Assembly: GCA_002420115.1 (NCBI GenBank)
Contig: DIHK01000013.1
Coordinates: 1-53,741 of the forward strand
Source of the DNA: Nitrospira sp. UBA5698
GTDB taxonomy: Bacteria > Nitrospirota > Nitrospiria > Nitrospirales > Nitrospiraceae
Direction: 5' to 3'
DNA length: 53,741 nt
The translations under genes and the position numbers were made by a program. Shown in pieces: positions 40,666 through 50,009 of the stretch. Each line of letters starts with the position of its first letter. Within the stretch, counting starts at the first letter, position 1. Below the pieces are notes generated by a model. That model searched no databases. It was not told the origin of the DNA and was given only the letters and a program-made list of their open reading frames with translations.

Positions 40666-41835
40666 CTAAACCTTCAACTGATACCTCTGGGCAGGCTTTA
40701 CTACTAAATATCGAACAACGGGTACCCTTGCCAAGACGACTGTTAGCAAGATAGAAAGGGCATAGACCACAACACCAACTAGAGCCCCCCGTAATGGAAC
40801 ATGGAGCCTCGAAATTATCGGGTTAAGCGTATACACCACGAGGATATGAGACACATAGACCCCTAGGGTGAATTGGGCCAGAAACGGGAAAGGGGTTGAC
40901 TCGCCTAGTTTCGGCTTCGCAAGTGCGAGCAGGAAAATCCCTAGGCCCAGGATAATCCCTCCCAGGAAGTAGTGCCATTTGAGGTCCTGCAGTGAAATGT
41001 GAAAAACGGTATTCATGACTACCCCCTCCAATAAGGCGAAGGCATATCCACTAACAATCAAAATCCAGGCCATAGTCGTCGAGGGCTGTTCACGTTCCGC
41101 AATTAACCATCCCATGGCTGTGAGGAGAAGAGCTATTGACCACGTTCCAAAACGAAGATTGGAATTGGGGACAAATCCACCAACAGCTTTCTCTGTAAAA
41201 GCCAGCACAAATAGACATATGACTAAAAAGATTAAATATCCCTCTAATCGGCAGATCGCCACGAAAGTCAGAATAGCGAGACTGAACATTAGGGCAGGAA
41301 GAAACCACAGATGAAAAACAGGAACATGCCCTGCTAGGAAGAGACTGATATGCTGGGTCCTCAGTAGTTCTACGTTTTGCAGAGCCGTTGAGTAAAACGG
41401 TTGCCATAAGCCATTTCGAAGGATCTCAGCTGACCACCCCGGGGGAACCACAATGTAGATACACATCCACCAGAAGAATATCCATGCCAGCGGAAAAACG
41501 CACCGGCGAAAATGAGTAGTAGGATTCCCGTGTGCCAATACAGATCGATGAAAAAAATATCCTGCCGTGATAAAAAAGTACGGCACCCCCACCCACCAGA
41601 CCAAATAACCAGTGAGGACAATAGGAAAGCTCCCACCCGCCAGCCGTGAGAGTCCTGCTACAAATCCGGTGTGCCAAAGAATCACTGCGAAGATGGCCAA
41701 CACTCTAAAACTTTCGATACTGGGGATACGTGTCGAAGCTTGTTCACTTTTCTGACCCGACGCAAGAAGAGACCAGCATGTGGCTCGCCAATTTTTCGGT
41801 AGTATCGAATCTGCAAAGTTACGGAGGCCCTCCAT
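40666..41835 (-). CDS. Acyltransferase-3 family membrane protein
   Basis: Integral membrane O-acyltransferase of 389 aa with about ten membrane segments. The N-terminal signature IESFRVLAIFAVILWHTGF holds the conserved Arg and His of the family; later PVFHLWFLPALMF and FTLGVYVSHILVVY match typical blocks. Such enzymes transfer acetyl or other acyl groups to sugars of LPS, capsule or wall. AAGGAG lies eight bases before the ATG. It sits on the same strand inside the his operon, between hisB and hisH, with flanks of 342 and 286 bp, and its DNA looks more A+T-rich than the neighbouring his genes. Recent insertion is inferred; substrate unknown. Confidence 0.9.
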   Translation of the reverse strand: MEGLRNFADSILPKNWRATCWSLLASGQKSEQASTRIPSIESFRVLAIFAVILWHTGFVAGLSRLAGGSFPIVLTGYLVWWVGVPYFFITAGYFFHRSVLAHGNPTTHFRRCVFPLAWIFFWWMCIYIVVPPGWSAEILRNGLWQPFYSTALQNVELLRTQHISLFLAGHVPVFHLWFLPALMFSLAILTFVAICRLEGYLIFLVICLFVLAFTEKAVGGFVPNSNLRFGTWSIALLLTAMGWLIAEREQPSTTMAWILIVSGYAFALLEGVVMNTVFHISLQDLKWHYFLGGIILGLGIFLLALAKPKLGESTPFPFLAQFTLGVYVSHILVVYTLNPIISRLHVPLRGALVGVVVYALSILLTVVLARVPVVRYLVVKPAQRYQLKV

Positions 41836-42177
41836 TGAGTCTGCTCCTTACTTGTGTGAGAGAGAAGCATGCGGTCTCTGAGACGAAGGAGTATCTCACC
41901 AAGGCTTGCAAATGGTCTATCACAAAAATCCATTAGACAAGCATCGGAATAGTATCGAGGAAGATACCCTGAACCTTTCGAGAGGGGCGAGGAGGCTTAT
42001 CAATCGGTGCATGCACCACGACTGAGAATCCGACCGTAGCGCAGACGAGGGGTTGATGAGGGCGGTAAGGGAAGGAGCAAAATAGAAACGCTGCTAGACT
42101 GAGCCCCCGCCTGATCTCAATGCCTACCTAGAAGGATAAAGACGTTTGGCCTAAGACAAAATAACACACTGCCGCTA
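41836..42177. other. Gene-free stretch between hisB and the acyltransferase gene
   Basis: No open frame with a recognisable domain, no convincing promoter and no terminator. I see only the acyltransferase ribosome binding site at its left end. It may be a junction left by the insertion of the acyltransferase gene. Confidence 0.5.
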
Positions 42178-42786
42178 TCACAATGTCCCCTTTGTCGACA
42201 ACACTTTTCCCGCCAGTCGCTCTTCCAGCATCGTCGCTTGATCTAGAGCCTTAGCTAGTGCCTTGAAGATGGCCTCCATGATGTGATGGGGATTTCGGCC
42301 ATAGAGCAGATTCACATGTAGGTTCAGACCGCCGTGGGTGACGAAAGCCTGAAAAAAGTCTTCGAAGAGGCCGAGATCGAATGCTTTAATCTTCCGGTCA
42401 GGTAATGCCACATTGTAGACAAGGAACGGTCGTCCACTGAGATCAATCGTCACCTGGGCAAGGGTTTCATCAAGTGGCGCGGAAGCAAACCCAAAGCGCT
42501 TGATCCCCGCCTTTTCACCAAGAGCCTGATGCAACACCTTTCCCATGACAATACCGATATCTTCGACGGTGTGATGTTCATCGATATCCAGATCCCCCTT
42601 CGCCTGCACCGTGAGATCGAAGAAACCGTGCTTGGCCAGAAGCTCTAACATGTGGTCAAAGAAGCGAATGCCGGTGTCGATCTTACTCTGCCCACTCCCA
42701 TCCAGAATCCACTCGACGCGGATATCGGTTTCTTTGGTCGCCCGATGAACACTCGCCCGTCGTGGCGTTGATCCGTTTTTCTTCAT
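42178..42786 (-). CDS. hisB: Imidazoleglycerol-phosphate dehydratase
   Basis: Sixth step of histidine synthesis, monofunctional form of 202 aa without the phosphatase domain. Manganese-binding motifs are FFDHMLELLAKHG and DEHHTVEDIGI, repeated as GGLNLHVNLLYGRNPHHIMEAIFKALA in the second half. Its ATG overlaps the hisD stop by four bases. The histidinol-phosphate phosphatase and aminotransferase (hisC) are not in the window. Confidence 0.97.
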   Translation of the reverse strand: MKKNGSTPRRASVHRATKETDIRVEWILDGSGQSKIDTGIRFFDHMLELLAKHGFFDLTVQAKGDLDIDEHHTVEDIGIVMGKVLHQALGEKAGIKRFGFASAPLDETLAQVTIDLSGRPFLVYNVALPDRKIKAFDLGLFEDFFQAFVTHGGLNLHVNLLYGRNPHHIMEAIFKALAKALDQATMLEERLAGKVLSTKGTL

Positions 42787-44066
42787 GAGAACCTGCTCTG
42801 AGCCGACTTTGCATGTGCATCAAACCCTTCGATCTGAGCGAGTCGAATCAAAGGATCTTTGACTTTGGCCAATGCCTGCTTCGTATAGTGCACGATGTTG
42901 CTAACCTTCACATAGTCGTTGACGGACAGCGGGGAAAAGAACCGGGCAGTTCCGCCAGTCGGTAACACATGGTTCGGTCCGGCGATATAATCGGCCACCG
43001 ACGGGGGTGTATAGCGTCCCAGAAACAACGCACCGGCATGCCGAATCTGCTCCAGATAATCAAATGGATTGTCGACGGAAAGCGTAAGGTGTTCCGGAGC
43101 AATTTCATTGGCCACCGCAATTGCTTCGTCCATCGAAGGGACAACGAAAGCAACTGCGTGCTGCGCAATCGCCTTTGAGGCGATCTTCGCCCGCTGAAGC
43201 CCTTTCAATTGAGCCTCGATCAATTTCGAGACATCTTTCGCCAATCGCTCCGATGTGGTCACTAGAAACACCTGCGCGTCCTCATCATGCTCCGCTTCAC
43301 AGAGCAGGTCGGCGGCAACATGCGCCGGCTTCGCCTCCTCATCAGCCACGACGAGAAGCTCGCTGGGGCCAGCGACCATATCGATTCCTACGGTGCCGTA
43401 GAGCAACCGTTTAGCCGTCGCTACATAAATATTCCCTGGTCCAACGATCTTGTCGACCTTTGCGATGGTTTTTGTCCCATATGCAAGTGCGGCAACAGCC
43501 TGAACACCACCCACGCGATAGATCTCCGTCACCCCGGCGATGTCAGCCGCAACCAGCAGGTAGGGATTAATCCCCTCTTTCTGCGGCGGGGTGACCATGA
43601 CAATGCGTGAGACACCGGCCACTTTAGCAGGAATGGCACACATGAGGACGGACGACGGATAGACCGCTTTTCCCCCTGGCACATAGACCCCGACTGCATC
43701 GACCGGTCCAATAACCTGGCCTAACGTCGCATCCCCATCCTGGTACATCCAGGTCTTCGACCGTTGCCGCTCATGAAAGGCGGTCACCCGCTCAGCGGCC
43801 AACCGCAGTGCATCACCTTCATCTTTTCTGATCTGGTAATAGGCGTTCTTGATCTCATCTTGCGTAACCCGTACCGTGTCAGGTTTCAGTATCACTTTGT
43901 CAAATTGGGCCGTGTAGCGAAAGACCGCCTTATCTCCACCTCGCTCAACGGTTTGCAAGATGGTTCGTACGGTCTTCTCAACAGCCGCACCGGTGGTCCG
44001 CCCTCGTAGAGATGCTTTTTTTAAGGCTGGAAGAAAGTTCCGATCAGCCTGGGTGATGATTTTCAT
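42783..44066 (-). CDS. hisD: Histidinol dehydrogenase
   Basis: Last two oxidations from histidinol to histidine with NAD. The 427 aa show GPGNIYVATAKRLLYGTVGIDMVAGPSELLVVADE, the zinc-ligand block DLLCEAEHDEDAQVFLVTTS, and the C-terminal PEHLTLSVDNP and GPNHVLPTGGTARFFSPLSV. It overlaps hisG upstream and hisB downstream by four bases each, showing coupled translation. Confidence 0.98.
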   Translation of the reverse strand: MKIITQADRNFLPALKKASLRGRTTGAAVEKTVRTILQTVERGGDKAVFRYTAQFDKVILKPDTVRVTQDEIKNAYYQIRKDEGDALRLAAERVTAFHERQRSKTWMYQDGDATLGQVIGPVDAVGVYVPGGKAVYPSSVLMCAIPAKVAGVSRIVMVTPPQKEGINPYLLVAADIAGVTEIYRVGGVQAVAALAYGTKTIAKVDKIVGPGNIYVATAKRLLYGTVGIDMVAGPSELLVVADEEAKPAHVAADLLCEAEHDEDAQVFLVTTSERLAKDVSKLIEAQLKGLQRAKIASKAIAQHAVAFVVPSMDEAIAVANEIAPEHLTLSVDNPFDYLEQIRHAGALFLGRYTPPSVADYIAGPNHVLPTGGTARFFSPLSVNDYVKVSNIVHYTKQALAKVKDPLIRLAQIEGFDAHAKSAQSRFS

Positions 44067-44761
44067 GAACGAACCATCTTTTTCTTGCGTGCCTGGAGAG
44101 TCTTTGGACGACTGTTGCCCGAAGAGGGTGACTCACTCGGGACCACGGCTCGGAGCCTCCGAATCAACGGCATCAGCGACTCCTGTTTGAGGCGCAGACT
44201 CGCTCTATTGACGATAAACCGAGCGGTCGATCTGGCAATCATTTCAACTTCCACTAAATCATGAGCCTTGAGGGTGCTGCCGGTTTCAACCAAATCAACA
44301 ATCCGATCGGCCAATCCGACGACCGGAGCCAGCTCAATCGAGCCATAGAGTTTGATGATCTCAACAGGAATCCCGCGCGCATTAAAATAGCGTTCGGTGA
44401 TCCGTGGGTATTTCGTTGCAATTCGAACCTTCGGCGACAACCGAACACCGGCCGCCTCCCCCTTGAGTGCCGCGACGGCGATTCTACACGCTCCGAATCC
44501 TAAATCCAATGGTTCGTATACATCACTTTCCTGTTCCATCAATACGTCTTTTCCAACGATTCCAGCATCTGCCCCTCCATACTCCACGTAGGTCGGCACG
44601 TCACTCGGGCGGACGATCAGAAACGTCATATCGTGCTCCGGACTAATGAAGATCAGCCGACGGCTCTCCGCAGAAAGCCCAGTAATCGTGTAGCCGGCTC
44701 GCCGAAAGAGGTCCAGCGCAGACTCGATAAGCTTTCCTTTTGACAGCGCAATCGTCAACAT
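44063..44761 (-). CDS. hisG: ATP phosphoribosyltransferase, short form
   Basis: First step of histidine synthesis. The catalytic domain (LTIALSKGKLIESALDLFRRAGY, YVEYGGADAGIVGKDVL, GVRLSPKVRIATKYP, IVDLVETGSTLKAHDL) ends near residue 210, followed by about 20 basic residues. At 232 aa it lacks the C-terminal regulatory ACT-like domain of long HisG enzymes. Short HisG proteins normally need the HisRS-like partner HisZ, which is not in this window. It is ten bases after murA and overlaps hisD. Confidence 0.96.
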   Translation of the reverse strand: MLTIALSKGKLIESALDLFRRAGYTITGLSAESRRLIFISPEHDMTFLIVRPSDVPTYVEYGGADAGIVGKDVLMEQESDVYEPLDLGFGACRIAVAALKGEAAGVRLSPKVRIATKYPRITERYFNARGIPVEIIKLYGSIELAPVVGLADRIVDLVETGSTLKAHDLVEVEMIARSTARFIVNRASLRLKQESLMPLIRRLRAVVPSESPSSGNSRPKTLQARKKKMVRS

Positions 44762-44770
44762 CGACCACCT

Positions 44771-46039
44771 CTACTGCATCTTTGTCGTCATCGGTCGGCG
44801 CTGGATGTCTGCGCCTAAGGCCTGCAACTTCTCTTCAAGACGTTCATATCCACGATCAAGATGATAGACACGTTGAACCTGCGTCAGCCCATCAGCCGCC
44901 AATCCTGCGACAATAAGGCCGGCACTGGCACGTAGATCGGATGCCATCACCGGTGCCCCGGTCAGTGCCTTGCGCCCAGTCACCACCAGTCGGTTGCCTT
45001 CCACTCGAATATCGGCGCCCATCCGGCGCAGCTCTTCCACATGCATAAATCGACTCTCAAACACGGTCTCCGTAATGACACTTGTCCCCTCTGCGAGGCT
45101 CATCAACGCGACCATCTGCGCCTGCATATCGGTCGGAAACCCTGGGAACGGCAAAGTCTTCACATGGGTCCCTCTGAGGAGGCCCGGCATAGTCAGATGC
45201 ACCCTGTCGTTTTCTTCCTGCACATCAGCCCCCGCCTCCCGCAGCTTCATCAGGACCGCCTCAAGATGACTGGGGTGGCAGTGTGTCACCGTGACCTCCC
45301 CGCGCGTCATGGCCCCTGCGGCAAGGTACGTTCCTGCTTCAATACGATCCGGGATGACATCATGATCACCACCATGAAGTTGCGGCACTCCTTCTATCGT
45401 GATCACATCGGTACCGGCCCCATGAATCCGTGCACCGCGCTTGACAAGAAAGTGAGCCAGATCCACGATTTCCGGTTCCTTCGCCGCATTCTCGAGCATC
45501 GTCACCCCGTCAGCCAGTGACGCCGCCATCATGAGGTTTTCAGTTCCAGTCACGGTCGGAGTATCGCAGTAAATGCGTGCGCCTCTCAGGCGCTTGGCTC
45601 TGGCCGTGATATAGCCATGCTCAATGGAAATCTCAGCCCCTAACTTTGCCAATCCAGCCAAATGCAGATTCACTGGCCTGGAGCCGATTGCACATCCGCC
45701 TGGCAAAGAAACCTTTGCCTCACCACATCGTGCCACCAACGGCCCCAACACCAGAACCGAGGCGCGCATGGTCTTCACGAGATCGTACGGCGCTTCCGTT
45801 GATGCAATCATGTCGGCTTCAATTACCGCTCGGTTGCCCTCATGGGAGACCTTCGCCCCGAGGATCCCCAGAAGCTTTCCCATCGTCAGCACATCAACGA
45901 CCCTCGGCAGGTTGGTGATGACACATTCTCCACCACTGAGAATGGTTGAGGCCAAGATGGGAAGTGCAGAATTTTTCGCCCCGCTGATACGCACTTCACC
46001 GGAAAGCCGGTTGCCTCCGTTGATGAGAATTTCATCCAT
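44771..46039 (-). CDS. murA: UDP-N-acetylglucosamine 1-carboxyvinyltransferase
   Basis: First committed step of peptidoglycan synthesis, adding enolpyruvate to UDP-GlcNAc. The 422 aa show LSGEVRISGAKNSALPILAST, the active-site Cys in LPGGCAIGSRPVNLHLAGL (target of fosfomycin), and FPTDMQAQMVALMSLAEGTS. ATG at 46039 overlaps the prmC stop by eight bases and matches family starts; the open frame extends ten codons further up. hisG follows after ten bases, so wall and histidine genes share a transcript. Confidence 0.97.
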   Translation of the reverse strand: MDEILINGGNRLSGEVRISGAKNSALPILASTILSGGECVITNLPRVVDVLTMGKLLGILGAKVSHEGNRAVIEADMIASTEAPYDLVKTMRASVLVLGPLVARCGEAKVSLPGGCAIGSRPVNLHLAGLAKLGAEISIEHGYITARAKRLRGARIYCDTPTVTGTENLMMAASLADGVTMLENAAKEPEIVDLAHFLVKRGARIHGAGTDVITIEGVPQLHGGDHDVIPDRIEAGTYLAAGAMTRGEVTVTHCHPSHLEAVLMKLREAGADVQEENDRVHLTMPGLLRGTHVKTLPFPGFPTDMQAQMVALMSLAEGTSVITETVFESRFMHVEELRRMGADIRVEGNRLVVTGRKALTGAPVMASDLRASAGLIVAGLAADGLTQVQRVYHLDRGYERLEEKLQALGADIQRRPMTTKMQ

Positions 46040-46925
46040 GACTCGGCCCTTCGCACGCCCGCCGCGCAATCAGCACCCGTTCAATACCGGCTTCATCCTT
46101 AACGGTTTGAATCCCCGTATAGCCCCCTGCAGCTTCTGCCACCCGTCGCACAAGAGGCGCTTGCCCCTGACCAAGCTCCATCACCAACAACCCGCCAGGG
46201 ACAAGAAATTGTTTGGAGTCATGGATCAATCGTTCATGGAACTCAGTCCCTTTCGGCCCTGCAAGCAAGGCCTGTCGCGGCTCATAATCCCGCACCTCCG
46301 GCTGCAACCCTACCCAGTCTGCTTCAGCTATGTATGGAGGATTGGAAATGATCGCATCCACAGCTCCGGCGACAGAACATTCCTTCAGCGGAGAGAGGAG
46401 GTCCCCTTCCAGCCAGACAATCTTGTCACTCACTCCGTGTCGCTCCGCATTTCCCTTCGCAACACTCACCGCATCATGCGAGCAGTCCAGCGCAAAAATC
46501 CGCATGCCACCGAGGATGGTCGCCAGCGTCACGGCCACACAACCGGAACCTGTCCCGACATCCACCAGCACGGCACCCCCTGTAAATCCACCTTCTCTCA
46601 ATGTTTCCTGAATCAGAAGTTCTGTTTCCGGACGGGGGATCAACACGGCCGGGGTCACGGAAAAGTCGAGCCCACAAAACTCCTGCGAACCTAGAATATA
46701 CTGAAGCGGCTCCCGCGACTCCCGTCTCCGCACCAGCGAGAGGACACGCGCGAGTTGCTCCGCCGTTACCGACTGTTCGGCCCGACTGGCCAACTCATGA
46801 TGCTTCATCTCTAAGGCATAGGCCAACAGCCACCGTGCCTCTTGTACGGCATTTGCAATCCCTGCACCTTCCAACACCTGCTGTGCGTTGACGAGTAACT
46901 TGCCGACAGTCCGTGAGTCTGACAT
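46032..46925 (-). CDS. prmC: Peptide chain release factor N5-glutamine methyltransferase
   Basis: Methylates the Gln of the GGQ motif of release factors. The 297 aa have an N-terminal helical domain, then the class I SAM domain with VLVDVGTGSGCVAVTLA and the catalytic IISNPPYIAEADW (NPPY). It follows prfA, its substrate gene, by 18 bp and overlaps murA, the standard prfA-prmC arrangement. Confidence 0.97.
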   Translation of the reverse strand: MSDSRTVGKLLVNAQQVLEGAGIANAVQEARWLLAYALEMKHHELASRAEQSVTAEQLARVLSLVRRRESREPLQYILGSQEFCGLDFSVTPAVLIPRPETELLIQETLREGGFTGGAVLVDVGTGSGCVAVTLATILGGMRIFALDCSHDAVSVAKGNAERHGVSDKIVWLEGDLLSPLKECSVAGAVDAIISNPPYIAEADWVGLQPEVRDYEPRQALLAGPKGTEFHERLIHDSKQFLVPGGLLVMELGQGQAPLVRRVAEAAGGYTGIQTVKDEAGIERVLIARRACEGPSHG

Positions 46926-46943
46926 GACAGAGGTTGTCGCTCC

Positions 46944-48023
46944 TTAGAATTTTGCAGTTTCGGTTTGCTGTTGTTGCGCCTTCAACGCCTGAACAATATC
47001 GTCGAGATCCCCTTCCATTACCAATTCCAGCTTGTGAAGCGTCAAACCAACCCGATGATCCGTCACTCGATTTTGCGGGAAATTATAGGTTCGGATCTTC
47101 TCACTCCGTTCACCACTTCCCACTTGTGACTTCCTGCTCTGTGCGATCTCCGCCTCTTGCCTCTCCCGTTCAGCTTCGACAATTCTTGCACGCAAGGTCC
47201 GCATAGCCTTTGCCCGGTTTTTGAGCTGCGATCGTTCATCTTGGCACGTCACCACCACACCAGTCGGCAGATGGGTAATGCGAACAGCCGAGTATGTGGT
47301 ATTCACACTCTGTCCACCGGCCCCAGATGAGCAAAATGTGTCTATCCGCAGGTCTTTCGGATCAATCTGGACATCGACTTCGTCAACCTCTGGCATGACG
47401 GCGACTGTGACTGTAGAGGTGTGAATGCGACCACTCGCTTCCGTCACAGGCACTCGCTGTACTCGGTGAACACCGGCCTCATACTTGAATTGGCTGTATG
47501 CCCCTTTACCTTCGATTAATGCAACGATATTTTTATATCCGCCGATACCTGTCTCGGACGCCTCGACCGTATCGACCTTCAGTCCTTTCTTTTCCGCAAA
47601 TTTGCTGTACAGGCGAAATAGCTCGCCGGCAAAGAGCGCCGCCTCATCCCCACCCGTCCCAGCCCGAACCTCGAGTACCAAACTCTTTTCATCCCGCGGA
47701 TCTTTCGGTATCAAGAATTCCCTGATCTGCTCCTCAATTTCGCTCTGCCGCCGTTCTAGCTCTTCACGCTCCTCAAACGCCATTTTTTGCAACTCACTCC
47801 CTGCTGCTGGGTCACTAAGAATCTGCAAGGCGTCGTCGAGTTGCCGGACATTTTCCTGATACACGTCAAAGAGAGTCACGACCGGTTCAAGCTCCGTCCG
47901 TTCCTTGCTCAACTTACGCAAGAGCGGCGGTTGACTGACGACGGACGGATCCATGAGCTGATCGGTCAACTCGTGAAATCGTGACGTGAGACTCTCCCAC
48001 TTCTTAAGTAGTACGACTTCCAT
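46944..48023 (-). CDS. prfA: Peptide chain release factor 1
   Basis: Terminates translation at UAA and UAG. The 359 aa contain the PxT codon-recognition tripeptide as PVT in RVPVTEASGRIHTS, and the GGQ catalytic loop in SSGAGGQSVNTTYSAVRITH. PVT rather than SPF identifies RF1, not RF2. It starts 27 bp downstream of a strong terminator, with no clear promoter between. Confidence 0.98.
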   Translation of the reverse strand: MEVVLLKKWESLTSRFHELTDQLMDPSVVSQPPLLRKLSKERTELEPVVTLFDVYQENVRQLDDALQILSDPAAGSELQKMAFEEREELERRQSEIEEQIREFLIPKDPRDEKSLVLEVRAGTGGDEAALFAGELFRLYSKFAEKKGLKVDTVEASETGIGGYKNIVALIEGKGAYSQFKYEAGVHRVQRVPVTEASGRIHTSTVTVAVMPEVDEVDVQIDPKDLRIDTFCSSGAGGQSVNTTYSAVRITHLPTGVVVTCQDERSQLKNRAKAMRTLRARIVEAERERQEAEIAQSRKSQVGSGERSEKIRTYNFPQNRVTDHRVGLTLHKLELVMEGDLDDIVQALKAQQQQTETAKF

Positions 48024-48049
48024 TGTCTAGCCTATTCCCCATTGGCCAC

Positions 48050-48091
48050 AAAAAAAGGACCCTGCTTCAGACACGAAGCAGGGTCCTTTTT
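48050..48091. terminator. Strong bidirectional intrinsic terminator between rpmE and prfA
   Basis: GGACCCTGCTTC (48057-48068) pairs perfectly with GAAGCAGGGTCC (48075-48086) around a 6-base loop, with A-runs before and T-runs after on both strands. On the minus strand it should end the rho-rpmE transcript. Confidence 0.9.
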
Positions 48092-48107
48092 ATACCCAAA
48101 TGGTGTG

Positions 48108-48314
48108 CTACTTACCCTTCTTCGCGTACTTCTTTTTGAATCGCTCAACCCGTCCTTCCGTATCAACGATCTTCTGCGTTCCGGTGAAGAACGGATGGCA
48201 ATTGGAACAGATATCGACACTGATGTCACCAATCGTCGTACGGGTCTTGAATGAATTCCCGCACGCGCAGTGAATGGTCGCCTCTCGATAGACTGGATGA
48301 ATACCCTTCTGCAT
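48108..48314 (-). CDS. rpmE: 50S ribosomal protein L31
   Basis: Protein of the large subunit, 68 aa. It is the zinc-containing type: CACGN and CSNCHPFFTG give the four cysteines, and the start MQKGIHPVY and end GRVERFKKKYAK are canonical. It follows rho by about 100 bp and precedes the terminator at 48050-48091. Confidence 0.97.
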   Translation of the reverse strand: MQKGIHPVYREATIHCACGNSFKTRTTIGDISVDICSNCHPFFTGTQKIVDTEGRVERFKKKYAKKGK

Positions 48315-48411
48315 GACCTGCGACTCCTTACCGAAGAATTGCTAACCTTAGTAAACTATACCCCAAGGGGGCATACTTTATCTGAAGACCATACCAGATA
48401 CAAGCGCATCC

Positions 48412-49659
48412 TTAACGATTCATAGACTGCAAAAACTCTTGATTGTTTTTTGTTCCACCGATTTTGTCCATGAGGAATTCCATCGCTTCCATCGTCCCCA
48501 ATGGGCTAAGGACCTTGCGCAGAATCCACATCTTGTTCAGCCGATCCTTATCCACCAATAACTCTTCTTTCCGCGTGCCAGACTGACTGATATCAATCGC
48601 AGGGAAGAGCCGCTTGTCGGCCAGACGACGATCCAAATGCACTTCCATATTGCCGGTTCCTTTAAACTCCTCAAAGATGACGTCGTCCATACGGCTGCCT
48701 GTATCGACCAATGCCGTTGCCATAATCGTCAAGCTGCCACCGTTCTCAATGTTCCGAGCCGCACCAAAGAAGCGTTTCGGCCGCTGCAATGCGTTGGAAT
48801 CCAACCCTCCGGAGAGCACCTTACCACTGGGAGGCGCGATGGTATTGTAGGCGCGAGCAAGCCGCGTGATACTATCAAGCAAAATAACGACATCTTTCTT
48901 GTGTTCAACCAGACGCTTGGCCTTCTCGAGTACCATTTCGGCGACCTGAGCATGCCGCTGAGCCGGTTCATCAAAGGTGGAGCTGATGACCTCAGCCTTG
49001 ACCTGGCGCTGCCAATCAGTCACCTCTTCCGGCCGTTCATCGATCAGGAGCACGATCAGCGTTACTTCCTTGTGGTTTTTGAGGATCGCCCGGGCAATGG
49101 CCTGCAGCAACATCGTCTTACCCGTACGAGGCGCGGCCACGATCAATCCACGTTGGCCCTTGCCGATCGGAGTCGTCAGATCCATAACACGCGTGCAGTA
49201 TTCTTCTCGGTCAAATTCCAGATTGATCCGCTCCTCTGGATACAGCGGAGTCAGGTTATCGAACAGGATTTTATCCCGTGCAACCTCAGGATCTTCATAG
49301 TTAACCTTTTCCACCTTCAGCAACGCAAAATACCGCTCACTCTCCTTAGGGGGACGGATTTGACCCGAGACAATATCGCCAGTACGAAGATTAAACCGCC
49401 GAATCTGAGACGGAGAGATATAAATGTCGTCAGGCCCGGGGAGATAATTAGAGTCGGGCGCCCGAAGAAATCCGAACCCATCAGGTAATGTTTCTAATAC
49501 TCCCTCTCCAAAGACCACTCCATTTTTTTCAGTTTGTGCCTGAAGGATCGCAAAAATGAGCTCCTGCTTTCTTAAGTTAGCAGCTCCTTCAATCTTCAGT
49601 TCTCTCGCCACATCATTAAGATCGGCAATGGATTTCTGCTTCAGTTCGGCAAGATGCAT
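48412..49659 (-). CDS. rho: Transcription termination factor Rho
   Basis: Hexameric RNA helicase that ends transcription. The 415 aa show the N-terminal helical domain (LKQKSIADLNDVARELKIEG), the OSB RNA-binding fold (DGFGFLRAPDSNYLPGPDDIYISPSQIRRF), the P-loop (GLIVAAPRTGKTMLLQAIA), Walker B (VVILLDSITRLARAYN) and the Q-loop/R-loop region. ATG at 49659 is chosen because AGGGGGGAA lies just upstream and families start MHLAELK; the frame is open for eight more codons. The leader is about 345 nt. Confidence 0.98.
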   Translation of the reverse strand: MHLAELKQKSIADLNDVARELKIEGAANLRKQELIFAILQAQTEKNGVVFGEGVLETLPDGFGFLRAPDSNYLPGPDDIYISPSQIRRFNLRTGDIVSGQIRPPKESERYFALLKVEKVNYEDPEVARDKILFDNLTPLYPEERINLEFDREEYCTRVMDLTTPIGKGQRGLIVAAPRTGKTMLLQAIARAILKNHKEVTLIVLLIDERPEEVTDWQRQVKAEVISSTFDEPAQRHAQVAEMVLEKAKRLVEHKKDVVILLDSITRLARAYNTIAPPSGKVLSGGLDSNALQRPKRFFGAARNIENGGSLTIMATALVDTGSRMDDVIFEEFKGTGNMEVHLDRRLADKRLFPAIDISQSGTRKEELLVDKDRLNKMWILRKVLSPLGTMEAMEFLMDKIGGTKNNQEFLQSMNR

Positions 49660-50002
49660 TACTTCCCCCCTAGCTACTGACATACGACTCCTCTCGAGCC
49701 TTGGCTCGGTTATCGTTTAATGGAAGAATTCGCGTAACCTGATTTGGCCATGCAAACGTGTTTTTGTCTTTTGTGGTCTACTTTGAGTCTTGAGTCTGTT
49801 TTGGGTGGAAAAACTTGAGGAAGTCGCTCGCTACTTGCGATGGAAGAATCCCGTCGTTATTAGTTTCATGCAATACAACTCAGACACTATTACTTTGAAC
49901 TGCACACCTGAACCCCACTGCACCGAATGACGCTTAGGATTTAAATCGAGACAGGTTCCGGAATTGAATTATTCGATGGAGAAGGTCAGCCCAACCCAAT
50001 GC
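49660..50002 (-). promoter_or_regulatory. Long rho leader
   Basis: About 345 nt between the predicted transcription start and the rho ATG, clearly A+T-richer than the genes beside it. No open frame and no T-tract hairpin is evident. Long untranslated leaders allow Rho to control its own synthesis in several bacteria; that this one does so is inference. Confidence 0.5.
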
Positions 50003-50009
50003 TAGTGTG

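Noticed and set aside
45624..46694. Plus-strand open frame of 356 codons across murA and prmC
   Set aside because: Antisense to two certain genes and low-complexity in character (many Pro, Arg, His), as expected for a shadow frame.
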